Assembly (NCBI RefSeq): GCF_001544275.1
Contig: NZ_BCQE01000034.1
Span: forward strand, 1 to 38,749
From: Enterococcus gallinarum NBRC 100675
GTDB lineage: Bacteria > Bacillota > Bacilli > Lactobacillales > Enterococcaceae
Direction: 5' to 3'
DNA length: 38,749 nucleotides
Position 1 is the stretch's first letter; each line of letters opens with the position of its first letter. The position numbers and the translations under genes were made by a program. Shown here piece by piece: positions 23,702 through 29,876 of the stretch. Under the pieces are notes generated by a model. That model did no database searches. It was not told the DNA's origin and worked only from the letters and a program-made list of their open reading frames with translations.

Positions 23702-23730
23702 ATTATCTACTAACTATCAATATCTTTCAA
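23702..23730 (-). promoter_or_regulatory. promoter of the terS-proximal moron
   Basis: On the - strand TTGAAA (23725-23730), a 17-bp spacer, and GATAAT (23702-23707), each one mismatch from consensus. It lies over the 3' end of the 68-aa gene, 28 bp before the ATG at 23674. A constitutive sigma-A promoter inside a late cluster is unexpected unless it serves an autonomous gene. Confidence 0.7.
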
Positions 23731-23916
23731 CATAAGATCAGCTTCAATCAATACTTTCAAATCACTTACAGAATTGAGCTTAATTTCCCCAGATTGAAGG
23801 TTGGACAGCCATTTTCCAAGAGCAACTCGAATAATTCTTTTATACTCATCAACCGTTTCAGCTCTCTCCTCTGCCTTTTTTAGTTCATACTCAAAATCAA
23901 AATCTTCTGTTCCCAT
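23710..23916 (-). CDS. 68-aa acidic protein of the packaging region
   Basis: Starts MGTEDFDFEYELKKAEERAE, helical and acidic, ends LIEADLMLKDIDS. ATG at 23916 is preceded by GGGGTG with 8 nt spacing; longer in-frame starts would run into the small RNA region and lack ribosome sites. Located between the methyltransferase and terS genes. Function unknown. The -35 of the + strand RNA promoter coincides with its start codon, so transcription of the two may interfere. Confidence 0.6.
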   Translation of the reverse strand: MGTEDFDFEYELKKAEERAETVDEYKRIIRVALGKWLSNLQSGEIKLNSVSDLKVLIEADLMLKDIDS

Positions 23917-23944
23917 TGTGCAAGCACCCCGCATTAGATATAAT
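23916..23944 (+). promoter_or_regulatory. promoter for the structured small RNA
   Basis: TTGTGC (23916-23921), 17-bp spacer, perfect TATAAT (23939-23944) on +. Expected transcription start near 23950, exactly at the 5' side of the first RNA stem. Confidence 0.65.
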
Positions 23945-23949
23945 GCTAA

Positions 23950-24052
23950 AAGATACAGAGGGTATCGAAAGACCACGCGTGGGCATTCTCTGTATCTTCG
24001 GGGAGCGATCCTCGTGGAAAGGGTCGGTGTTAGCGCACCGGCCTCTTTTTTA
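23950..24052 (+). ncRNA. structured small RNA, about 100 nt, unidentified
   Basis: Three stems in sequence on +. P1: AAGATACAGAG (23950-23960) with CTCTGTATCTT (23988-23998), 11 perfect pairs, closing a 27-nt loop that contains the palindrome CCACGCGTGG. P2 starts on the next base: CGGGGA-GCGA-TCCTCG (23999-24014), six pairs with one G-T and a GNRA tetraloop, so P1 and P2 can stack coaxially. A purine linker GGAAAG follows. P3: GGTCGGTG-TTAGCG-CACCGGCC (24022-24043), then TCTTTTTTATTT, an intrinsic terminator. A promoter with perfect -10 ends 6 bp upstream. There is no good ORF inside. The tetraloop and the T-run exist only on +, which sets the strand. It sits antisense to the late operon in a 193-bp gap. 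Alternative: a leader structure of the late mRNA. I cannot assign it to a known RNA family. Confidence 0.72.
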
Positions 24053-24109
24053 TTTATAAGCTCCTTTCAAATGACTTCGTTGCAAGTTCCCAAAAGTAAG
24101 CTTTATAAC

Positions 24110-25381
24110 CTAGTTTATTAAAACTGCAGTTTTCCCGGTAGCTTTCTCCCATCGATCGATGATCACATCACAAAAAATCGGATCAAGCTCCATTGTGTAA
24201 CACGTTCGCTGCAATTGATCGCAAGTCATTAACGTACTTCCGGATCCTCCAAAGAGATCCACAACTATATCTTGACGTTTCGAGCTATTTCTCACCGGAA
24301 TTGCAATTAGAGATAGCGGCTTCTGTGTTGGATGATAGTATTTCATTGCATCATCTTTAGCAATTTGCCAGATACTCACATCCGGGATATCTTGGATCAA
24401 ATCATCTTTCCAGACAGTGGTTTGTTTTCTATCACCGTACCATTCAGGTGCCTGATTTCGCTTGTGTGCATAAAACACAGGCTCATGTTGCCAACGGTAT
24501 TGACTCCATCCAAAGGTCGCATTGTTCTTGACCCAAATACACTGTGATCTAACGTCAATTTCTGCAGCATTCATCGCATTTTCAAACTCACGTTGGTATG
24601 ACGATCCATGAAAGACATAAATCGCCGCTTGATCATGCATGAGTTGCGCGTAATTAAGAAAGACTTGCTCTAAAAAGCCCACGAATGCATCGTGATCCAT
24701 GTTATCGTTTAGAATTTCCCCACGTCCGGTATTTGTTAGTTCTTCGCTTGTAGATTTAACTGCAACGTTGTAAGGCGGATCCGTTACAACTAAGTCTGCT
24801 TTATTTCCTTGCATTAAGCGATCAACATCAGTTTGATCCGTCGAATCTCCACAAAGCAAAAAATGATTACCTAGTTGCCATAGTTGGCCACGTTTTGTTT
24901 TAGGTTCTGGGTGGTCTTCAATAAACTGATTCACATCAAAGTCGTCTTCAACAATTGGTTGATTAATATCTTCTTGATAATCAAAATCCGCAATTAAATC
25001 GTCAACTTCTTCAAGATCAAAACCACTTAAAGAAACATCGTCTTCACTTAGCTCTTTTAAGAGAATAGCTAATTTCTCTTCATCCCATCTGCCGGAAATC
25101 TTATTGAGAGCCAAATTAAGGGCTTTTTCCTTCTCAAGGTGTAAATCTACGATTGAAACTTCTATCTCGTCAAATAGGCCCAAATCTCGCGCAACAGTGA
25201 CACGTTGATGGCCACCAACAAGATGTCCTGTACGTACGTTAAAAATAGGCGGATCGACAAAACCGAATTCGATGATTGATTGTTTCAGTTTTTCGTATTC
25301 ATCCATTCCTGGAGTAAGATCTATCCGTGGATTGTAATCTGCAGGCTTAAGATCAGTGAGCTTCATTTTTGATATTTTCAT
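24110..25381 (-). CDS. ParB-like nuclease domain fused to DNA methyltransferase
   Basis: 423 aa. Residues ~5-100 are a ParB/Srx-like domain (YNPRIDL, then LVGGHQRVTVARDLG at 54-68). Residues ~165-423 form an amino-methyltransferase of the N4/N6 kind: catalytic DPPY at 201-204 comes before the AdoMet-binding FGGSGS at 377-382, the beta-class order. YYHPTQKPLSLI is the usual motif before the AdoMet site. No restriction partner is visible, so it is an orphan phage enzyme, probably protecting packaged DNA from host restriction or marking the packaging site. ATG follows GGGAGG. The family is common just upstream of terminase genes in Firmicutes phages. Target sequence unknown. Confidence 0.9.
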   Translation of the reverse strand: MKISKMKLTDLKPADYNPRIDLTPGMDEYEKLKQSIIEFGFVDPPIFNVRTGHLVGGHQRVTVARDLGLFDEIEVSIVDLHLEKEKALNLALNKISGRWDEEKLAILLKELSEDDVSLSGFDLEEVDDLIADFDYQEDINQPIVEDDFDVNQFIEDHPEPKTKRGQLWQLGNHFLLCGDSTDQTDVDRLMQGNKADLVVTDPPYNVAVKSTSEELTNTGRGEILNDNMDHDAFVGFLEQVFLNYAQLMHDQAAIYVFHGSSYQREFENAMNAAEIDVRSQCIWVKNNATFGWSQYRWQHEPVFYAHKRNQAPEWYGDRKQTTVWKDDLIQDIPDVSIWQIAKDDAMKYYHPTQKPLSLIAIPVRNSSKRQDIVVDLFGGSGSTLMTCDQLQRTCYTMELDPIFCDVIIDRWEKATGKTAVLIN

Positions 25382-25392
25382 AATTTCCTCCC

Positions 25393-25421
25393 AAAATAAA
25401 AAAGCCTCTAGTTCAGAGACT
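25393..25421 (-). terminator. terminator-like hairpin before the methyltransferase gene
   Basis: On the - strand AGTCTCT-GAACT-AGAGGCT (one G-T pair) then TTTTTTATTTT. It directly follows the stop of the 59-aa gene. On + the hairpin is followed by TTTTAT, so some bidirectional activity is possible. Confidence 0.6.
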
Positions 25422-25422
25422 T

Positions 25423-25602
25423 TTATAGAAATCCTTTTACATAAATTCCGATAGAATCATTTAAATTAATTCCGAACTTTTTCTCAAAATTCTGGAAAGC
25501 TTTCATTTTCTTTTCGTAGCTCTTGGCATTTTCGATGCGATCATAGGCTTTTCTCCACTCCGAATTATTTTTAATTTTAGTAGCTAATTCTAATGCATTC
25601 AT
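25423..25602 (-). CDS. 59-aa protein, unknown
   Basis: Starts MNALELATKIKNNSEWRKAY, helical and Lys-rich, ends SIGIYVKGFL. An AAGGGA ribosome site lies about 10 nt upstream of ATG. It is the first ORF after the inverted repeat at 25706-25772 and before the methyltransferase, so it could be the first gene of the late transcript. No recognised domain; too short for firm assignment. Confidence 0.55.
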   Translation of the reverse strand: MNALELATKIKNNSEWRKAYDRIENAKSYEKKMKAFQNFEKKFGINLNDSIGIYVKGFL

Positions 25603-25626
25603 CTGATCAAATCCCTTCGTCTTATG

Positions 25627-25642
25627 TTGGTAACATGTTACC
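25627..25642. promoter_or_regulatory. perfect palindrome GGTAACATGTTACC
   Basis: A 14-bp perfect dyad (25629-25642) preceded by TT, lying 25 bp before the first small late ORF and about 60 bp after the terminator-like repeat that ends the early operon. That is where a late-regulator binding site would be expected. The same TTGGTAACAT core recurs in terS. Confidence 0.45.
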
Positions 25643-25705
25643 TCTGATCCGCAACGTATGTGTTAAAAGAATTGATTAGTATCTTATGAATTTGATGTGA
25701 AGAAC

Positions 25706-25772
25706 AAAAAGACAGCACTAGCGAATTTCGAAAAGAGGAATCACCTCCATCAAATTAATATGCTGTCTTTTT
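25706..25772. terminator. inverted repeat with T-runs on both sides (bidirectional terminator-like)
   Basis: AAAAAGACAGCA (25706-25717) and TGCTGTCTTTTT (25761-25772) are perfect 12-nt complements around a 43-nt interval. On either strand the stem ends in a T-run. The interval read on - contains GGAGGTGATTCCTC, a short internal dyad with a perfect Shine-Dalgarno sequence but no good start codon after it. It separates early and late transcription units and overlaps the end of the 65-aa ORF. Confidence 0.55.
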
Positions 25773-25952
25773 ATTCAACTTAAGAAGAATGAGCGATGAG
25801 GGGATTTGCCCCCTTTCGGTTTTTAGGATTTTGTGAGTAGTCCAATAACCGGCTCTCTTAATCTTTTTGACAATATCATAATAACAAGATAAATGACCGC
25901 TGTGTGCCGGAAATTCACCGTAATTTTCCGCGATATTCCGCAAAATGTTCAT
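25755..25952 (-). CDS. 65-aa protein after arpU, unknown
   Basis: Starts MNILRNIAENYGEFPAHSGH and contains YYDIVKKIKRAGYWTTHKIL. ATG overlaps the ArpU stop (TAATG), indicating translational coupling. Its last codons lie in the terminator-like inverted repeat. No known domain; it could be a small regulator or a non-functional tail of the operon. Confidence 0.45.
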   Translation of the reverse strand: MNILRNIAENYGEFPAHSGHLSCYYDIVKKIKRAGYWTTHKILKTERGQIPSSLILLKLNKKTAY

Positions 25953-26467
25953 TAATAAAATGTTTTGCCAATTTCTTTGATCATCTTATCTGTCTCATCT
26001 GCATAAACTAATAGACCAACCTTCTTGCAAAACTGGATAAATCCTTTCTGACTTTCGTCTGAAACAAAGGTCCTGCCTGCATAAGTTCGTTCGCAAATTT
26101 GCTTAATACTAAGTCCATACACATACCTAAGCATAAATAGTTGCCTGCGTCGTTCAGTCCCGCCATCTCTTAAAGGATTGCTTATCGCTAAATATCCTTG
26201 ACCAAATATCGAATGTAACTCTTTGTATTCAGGCATAAACTCTTCACGTTCAATCATAAAACGCTCTGCATCGCCTGAGTATTCACGGTGTGGAGAGGAA
26301 GCGACAGGCCCAAAAGATTGAGTCATTTTTGGCATTCTGTTTTTCCCAACTTTTTCTCTAATCGCTCCATATTCAGTCATGAAAATCTCGAAGTTATTTC
26401 TCGTGAGTTTCATATCAATCTGGTCAGGATCCGGGATTTGATACTTGTTTACATCAAAAAGTGCCAT
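25952..26467 (-). CDS. arpU: ArpU-family late transcription regulator
   Basis: 171 aa. The C-terminal half (RRQLFMLRYVYGLSIKQICERTYAGRTFVSDESQKGFIQFCKKVGLLV) is the sigma-70 region-4-like HTH of ArpU/RinA-type phage regulators, placed at the boundary of early and late genes where such activators of packaging and structural genes are encoded. The N-terminal part binds an unknown partner. ATG has AGGAGG 11 nt upstream. The gene is cut off from the rest of the early operon by the + strand moron at 26733-27680, so it either has its own promoter in 26468-26732 or is reached by read-through. Confidence 0.85.
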   Translation of the reverse strand: MALFDVNKYQIPDPDQIDMKLTRNNFEIFMTEYGAIREKVGKNRMPKMTQSFGPVASSPHREYSGDAERFMIEREEFMPEYKELHSIFGQGYLAISNPLRDGGTERRRQLFMLRYVYGLSIKQICERTYAGRTFVSDESQKGFIQFCKKVGLLVYADETDKMIKEIGKTFY

Positions 26468-26732
26468 ATTGTCTGATTCCTCCTACAATCATTGTGATAT
26501 AATATGTTTGTCGAAAATATTATAAATATCATGTAGAAGTCATCTCGTAAGAGTTGGCTTTTTTAAGGCTTTGTAAGAGCCGTTATCCAAGTTACTTTTA
26601 AAGGATGTGCTATTGCTTTGCCGAATCCAGCTCAAGAAAAATTTTGTTTAGGGTAAACGCTAACTCTGCCATAGTTTATTAAAAGTCATTGTGTTAATAT
26701 TTTAAATATGAATATTAGAGGAGCTGATCTAT
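26468..26732. promoter_or_regulatory. divergent intergenic region between arpU and moron
   Basis: 265 bp without a convincing gene. On + it holds an extended -10 (TGATATAAT, 26495-26503) far from the moron and TGTTAATAT (about 26692-26700) close to it, neither with a good -35. On - AT-rich TTTATA and TATTAT, 16 bp apart, could form a weak arpU promoter. GTAAGAG occurs twice (about 26549 and 26575). A 25-codon ORF opening MCYCFAESSS lacks a spaced ribosome site and is not called. Confidence 0.4.
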
Positions 26733-27680
26733 ATGCGCTTAAGAGAGATACAAAAAGTTATTGAAGAAAACCTACCATACTTATCTAACATTGAGTTTGA
26801 ACACGTTAATTCAGGTTACAAAACCAAGAGATATTCTGAGATATTTTTATCAATAATCAACTTAGAAAAATTGGGTTTTATTGATAAACCTTATAAGGAA
26901 CTTTTTGATAATGATTTACTAGTAAATTCAAGTAAATCTGAATATGTCATTTTTTCTCAAGACAAGAAAAATATTTTCGTAAGAAATGTTAATCAAATAA
27001 AATATAAATCAGAATCATGTTTAGAATTGATAAAACAAAACTTACATTCTGAAATTGAAGATCAACATTCATTAGTAATTAGTCTGCCTAACAGAGAATT
27101 AACTTTTAGCGAATTCAATGAGATTGTAGGAACCTTAAATGAAACTCTAAGATTATTAAAAATACTCCCAGATTTTCAATCTGATATTAGATTGAATAAT
27201 TTTGATGTGGGATCAGAATGGCTTATTGTTTCCTTCATAGCCGATAGAGCAGTTAAACTTTTTGGGAAATTAACAACTATAGTTCAGCGAACCCAAGTGG
27301 GCATTAGACAAAATAGGGCTTTAGAGTCCCAATTGGAAACACTAGATTTAGATGCCAAAACATTGGCTGATTTTAAAGCAGCCACAGCAAAAGCCAATGC
27401 TAAAATCAACGAAGATCTAGCTAAAAGATTTCTTGAAGAAGAGAATCTAGACAACACAGGCGAAATACTAAATCAAATGTCTAAAGTAATTGAAAATACA
27501 GATAAGCTTATGAATATCGGTGTTGGTTTCGAAGCTTCTATCACTGCTGCAAATGAAGTTGCTAACTCATTCCCACCACTCATTGAACAAAAAAAACTTG
27601 ATCGTGTTAAAGCAATCGGCACTATAAAGAAAATTGATACCAACACAAATATTGATGAAAGTGTAGAGGAAGATAATTAA
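26733..27680 (+). CDS. accessory protein in reverse orientation (moron), unknown
   Basis: 315 aa. Residues ~100-140 are helical (SEFNEIVGTLNETLRLLKI). Residues ~155-180 hold FDVGSEWLIVSFIADRAVKLFG, where the VGS-W motif and hydrophobic stretch resemble uncharacterised bacterial proteins with an (F/V)GSxW element; I cannot name a function. Residues ~190-270 are helical and coiled-coil-like (ALESQLETLDLDAKTLADFKAATAKANAKINEDLAK), and the C-terminus is acidic. Ribosome site GAGGAG, 9 nt spacing. It is the only + gene between lysis and switch, is AT-rich, has its own flanking signals, and splits the early operon from arpU. This fits recent insertion of cargo, possibly anti-phage. Confidence 0.75.
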   Translation: MRLREIQKVIEENLPYLSNIEFEHVNSGYKTKRYSEIFLSIINLEKLGFIDKPYKELFDNDLLVNSSKSEYVIFSQDKKNIFVRNVNQIKYKSESCLELIKQNLHSEIEDQHSLVISLPNRELTFSEFNEIVGTLNETLRLLKILPDFQSDIRLNNFDVGSEWLIVSFIADRAVKLFGKLTTIVQRTQVGIRQNRALESQLETLDLDAKTLADFKAATAKANAKINEDLAKRFLEEENLDNTGEILNQMSKVIENTDKLMNIGVGFEASITAANEVANSFPPLIEQKKLDRVKAIGTIKKIDTNTNIDESVEEDN

Positions 27681-27694
27681 TCTTCTTCTATTTT
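27669..27694 (+). terminator. terminator of the reverse-oriented moron
   Basis: GAAGAT-AATTA-ATCTTC followed by TTCTATTTTTATTTT on +. The stem contains the stop codon. AT-rich stem, so moderate strength. Confidence 0.5.
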
Positions 27695-27720
27695 TATTTT
27701 CATGCTTTTTTCTATACCAG

Positions 27721-27921
27721 TCACTTGACTTTTTCATCATCTAGCTGCTCAAATAAGATGGCATAATCATCAATACCCAATTTCTTTGCGATTTCTCCAA
27801 CCGTTCTTAGTGTGACACTAGTTTTTTTGTTTTTAGCAATCATTTGCGTTTTGCTTAAAACAAGATTTTTATTTTTCAAATGCCAATCAACGTTTGCCCA
27901 GAAAACTTCTGTGATGCCCAT
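27721..27921 (-). CDS. small XRE-like helix-turn-helix protein
   Basis: 66 aa. MGITEVFWANVDWHLKNKNLVLSKTQMIAKNKKTSVTLRTVGEIAKKLGIDDYAILFE has the layout of a Cro/C1-type HTH (residues ~20-55). Start at 27921: AAAGGAGTG lies just upstream, and a longer in-frame start overlaps the zinc protein gene further. Last gene of the early block before the moron. Probably a DNA-binding regulator. Confidence 0.65.
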   Translation of the reverse strand: MGITEVFWANVDWHLKNKNLVLSKTQMIAKNKKTSVTLRTVGEIAKKLGIDDYAILFEQLDDEKVK

Positions 27922-28054
27922 GTTCCCACTCCTTTGTTTCTTTCCGAACCGCGATTCCATTTCTATTGCAATCCGGACAGTTGATTGCTACTGCCCGGCC
28001 ATATTTATCTTTTCCCCAAATGATACGTTCATCTTTACATCTGCTGCAGGTCAT
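27887..28054 (-). CDS. 55-aa zinc-ribbon-like protein
   Basis: MTCSRCKDERIIWGKDKYGR then AINCPDC: two CxxC pairs (Cys3/Cys6 and Cys26/Cys29) likely bind one zinc. The rest is basic and His-rich (EWEHGHHRSF). GAAGGTGAT lies 3-4 nt before ATG. It overlaps the next gene by 35 bp in another frame and starts 4 bp after the preceding stop. Small zinc ribbons in early phage operons often bind nucleic acid or host polymerase; here that is only inference. Confidence 0.6.
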   Translation of the reverse strand: MTCSRCKDERIIWGKDKYGRAVAINCPDCNRNGIAVRKETKEWEHGHHRSFLGKR

Positions 28055-28058
28055 ACGA

Positions 28059-28256
28059 TCACCTTCTCAATTGTTTTGTTTCCAGCAAATGAAGATATAC
28101 TAACCCGATATCAATCACTTTTTCGTTCATGATTTCCGCAACCTGTGATGGCTTAAATCCCTTTTCAAATAGATTTTTTGCTTGGTTAATTACAGCAACA
28201 CTCCAATAAAACTTTGCATCTTGAAGGATAATTGTTTTTCCGTCTTCAAATGTCAA
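28059..28256 (-). CDS. 65-aa HTH-like early protein
   Basis: AVINQAKNLFEKGFKPSQVAEIMNEKVIDIGLVYLHLLE reads as a short helix-turn-helix (GFKPSQVAEIMN). ATG overlaps the preceding stop (ATGA), showing coupling to the 252-aa gene. Function unknown, DNA binding plausible. Confidence 0.6.
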   Translation of the reverse strand: MTFEDGKTIILQDAKFYWSVAVINQAKNLFEKGFKPSQVAEIMNEKVIDIGLVYLHLLETKQLRR

Positions 28257-29011
28257 TAAGGATCATCTTCTTCATCATCTACTGATGGCTCGTTTTCACT
28301 GATATCCGAATGCTCATCTTCCTGAATAAGTTCACCCTCAGTATCAGAATTGGTCATACCGGTATCAGTTTCATCGGTTTTGGTACTCAAATCATCACTT
28401 TCGGTACTGTTTTCTTCTGATTTGTTATCCTCATCCTCAGCTTCTTCTTTGGTCTCTTGGAAAACAACCTCATTGCGTTTTTTGTCCCAAGCTGCTGCGT
28501 AAGGAGCATAATACTCTCGTGCTTTTTCAAGTTCATTTAAAACAGTGAGAGCAGACATTTCGTAATCTTTTGCAATTTCTTCTATCGGTTCTCCATCTTC
28601 AATTCTGATCAACACACTTCGCGGATTAATGTTTCCAGGAAACTCAAGAGATTTTGCTGCACGGATAAACTCGTCTACGATTTCTTTGGTCACTTCAAAT
28701 GGACGATTTTCGATATCAATATTTCCTTGTTCGTCAACTTCTAACTGTGTTTGTTCTTTCTCAACAAAATCAATCGTTCCGTCATTATTGACAACATACT
28801 CTTGAGTTGGTGCATTGGTGCTTTTATCGAAAGGCACTGTATAACGATAATATTGAGGAATAATTTGGATTGTGACTGCTTTATTAGTTAGCTGAGTCAG
28901 TTCTTCTACTTTTCCTTTTAACTCGCTGATTGGCACCTCAAGCAAGATTTTCTTTTTATCATCGTTTCCTAAACCTTTGTCACGTACTGTTGCGTTGAAT
29001 TCTAATGTCAT
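28253..29011 (-). CDS. 252-aa early protein with acidic tail, unknown
   Basis: N-terminal ~70 residues (MTLEFNATVRDKGLGNDDKK, EVPISELKGKVEELTQLTNKAVTIQIIPQ) are beta-rich. Residues ~105-165 have an HTH-like stretch (DGEPIEEIAKDYEMSALTVLNELEKARE). From ~185 to the end the chain is Asp/Glu/Ser/Thr-rich and disordered, ending DDEEDDPY. RecT of the same operon ends GEDDPY. Acidic tails ending in Pro plus an aromatic resemble the SSB C-terminal tip that recruits repair proteins. Ribosome site AAGGAGGA. No known family recognised; I expect a role in replication or recombination from the context. Confidence 0.65.
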   Translation of the reverse strand: MTLEFNATVRDKGLGNDDKKKILLEVPISELKGKVEELTQLTNKAVTIQIIPQYYRYTVPFDKSTNAPTQEYVVNNDGTIDFVEKEQTQLEVDEQGNIDIENRPFEVTKEIVDEFIRAAKSLEFPGNINPRSVLIRIEDGEPIEEIAKDYEMSALTVLNELEKAREYYAPYAAAWDKKRNEVVFQETKEEAEDEDNKSEENSTESDDLSTKTDETDTGMTNSDTEGELIQEDEHSDISENEPSVDDEEDDPY

Positions 29012-29200
29012 TTATTTATCCTCCTTATTTTTTGAATCAAATATGATACATGAAATAACCCCTAAGGATTGCGAAGATGTTGATACATGAAGTGTTTTTC
29101 CTTCTTCATACTGGATTGCGGCAATGGTAACTTCCTTATATTCATCTCCGTGAAGTTTTGCTAGGCTTGTTATAATTGTTCCGAGCTCGCTAATCTCCAT
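29012..29200 (-). CDS. 62-aa early protein, unknown
   Basis: MEISELGTIITSLAKLHGDEYKEVTIAAIQYEEGK, then a beta-rich VISCIIFDSKN end. AAAGGAGGG precedes the ATG. It overlaps the previous gene by 11 bp and stops next to the following ATG. No domain recognised. Confidence 0.55.
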   Translation of the reverse strand: MEISELGTIITSLAKLHGDEYKEVTIAAIQYEEGKTLHVSTSSQSLGVISCIIFDSKNKEDK

Positions 29201-29390
29201 CCGAAAGCCCTCCTTTTTTATCTAAAATTTGATTTTTAAAATTTTGCAAATAGCGTAACTGCTGCTTTGCGTATTGATAATCTGAACAACAGTTAAGACG
29301 ATGAAAAACATCGTTTAATACTTCAACTGGAAAATCATTTTCTGCAACAAGTTTATTTATTTCTGCTTCTACTCGATCTATCTCATTCAC
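29190..29390 (-). CDS. 66-aa early protein, unknown
   Basis: MNEIDRVEAEINKLVAENDF, then VFHRLNCCSDYQYAKQQLRYLQNFKNQI, all helical. Short proteins with the ending KQQLRYLxN occur in enterococcal phages (possibly the DUF6877 group, from memory). AAGGAGTGG is upstream, with 12 nt to ATG. Function unknown. Confidence 0.6.
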   Translation of the reverse strand: MNEIDRVEAEINKLVAENDFPVEVLNDVFHRLNCCSDYQYAKQQLRYLQNFKNQILDKKGGLSDGD

Positions 29391-29401
29391 TTAACCACTC
29401 C

Positions 29402-29872
29402 TTAGTAGCCGGTTGCATCTTTCCAGTGATAATCAAAGTCCCTCGCTATAAATGGACGTTTCTCATTCAAAGGTTTTGTCACGCCCTGTGTGATTACTTT
29501 GAAATCATTCTTTCGAATCACAACAGCCTCAACCGGATGTCCATACTTGATAGCAAAAAGTCTAAATCTCAGCTTGTTAGATTGATCGATGCCATACATG
29601 CCAAAACTGTTTTTAACATCGATCACATGCCGCCAACTACCATCCATATTTTTAATAATGAAATCTGGAGAGTAAGCAATTTGGGAAATCTTCCCTCCGC
29701 CTCCTGGTAATTTGGTCAGCTCAGTTAGTTTAAAGCGAGGGTGCACCTCAAAAGGCAGTCCGCTACTTATAACAAAACGCTGATAAAACAATGCTTCTTT
29801 TTCTGAGTCGAAAACAAAGTCATCCAAATGAACTTTGTTGCCTCGTTTATTTAATGCAGTTGGTGAGGACAA
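29402..29872 (-). CDS. DUF1064 protein, predicted PD-(D/E)xK nuclease
   Basis: 156 aa. An N-terminal FDSEKEALFYQRF and the core SPDFIIKNMDG...RHVIDVKNSFG give the nuclease-like set Glu26, Asp70 and Asp85-x-Lys87, the PD-(D/E)xK pattern. DUF1064 proteins are common in Gram-positive phage replication modules and are thought to cleave branched DNA or act as exonucleases. Start is TTG (29872) with AAAGGAGTG upstream. It follows the replisome organizer gene by 4 bp and could be the resolvase of this phage. Confidence 0.78.
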   Translation of the reverse strand: MSSPTALNKRGNKVHLDDFVFDSEKEALFYQRFVISSGLPFEVHPRFKLTELTKLPGGGGKISQIAYSPDFIIKNMDGSWRHVIDVKNSFGMYGIDQSNKLRFRLFAIKYGHPVEAVVIRKNDFKVITQGVTKPLNEKRPFIARDFDYHWKDATGY

Positions 29873-29876
29873 ATGA

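Noticed and set aside
23801-24121. 106-aa + strand ORF across the small RNA region
   Set aside because: It runs antisense through the 68-aa gene and through the stems and terminator of the structured RNA, has no ribosome site, and the composition looks like antisense translation.
25780-25860. possible tRNA-like fold (GGGG/CCCC hairpin near 25800)
   Set aside because: No acceptor, anticodon or T-arm arrangement could be formed on either strand.
26178-26195. operator-like TATCGCTAAATAT inside arpU
   Set aside because: Only one half matches the CI/Cro palindrome; the other arm is absent, so likely chance.
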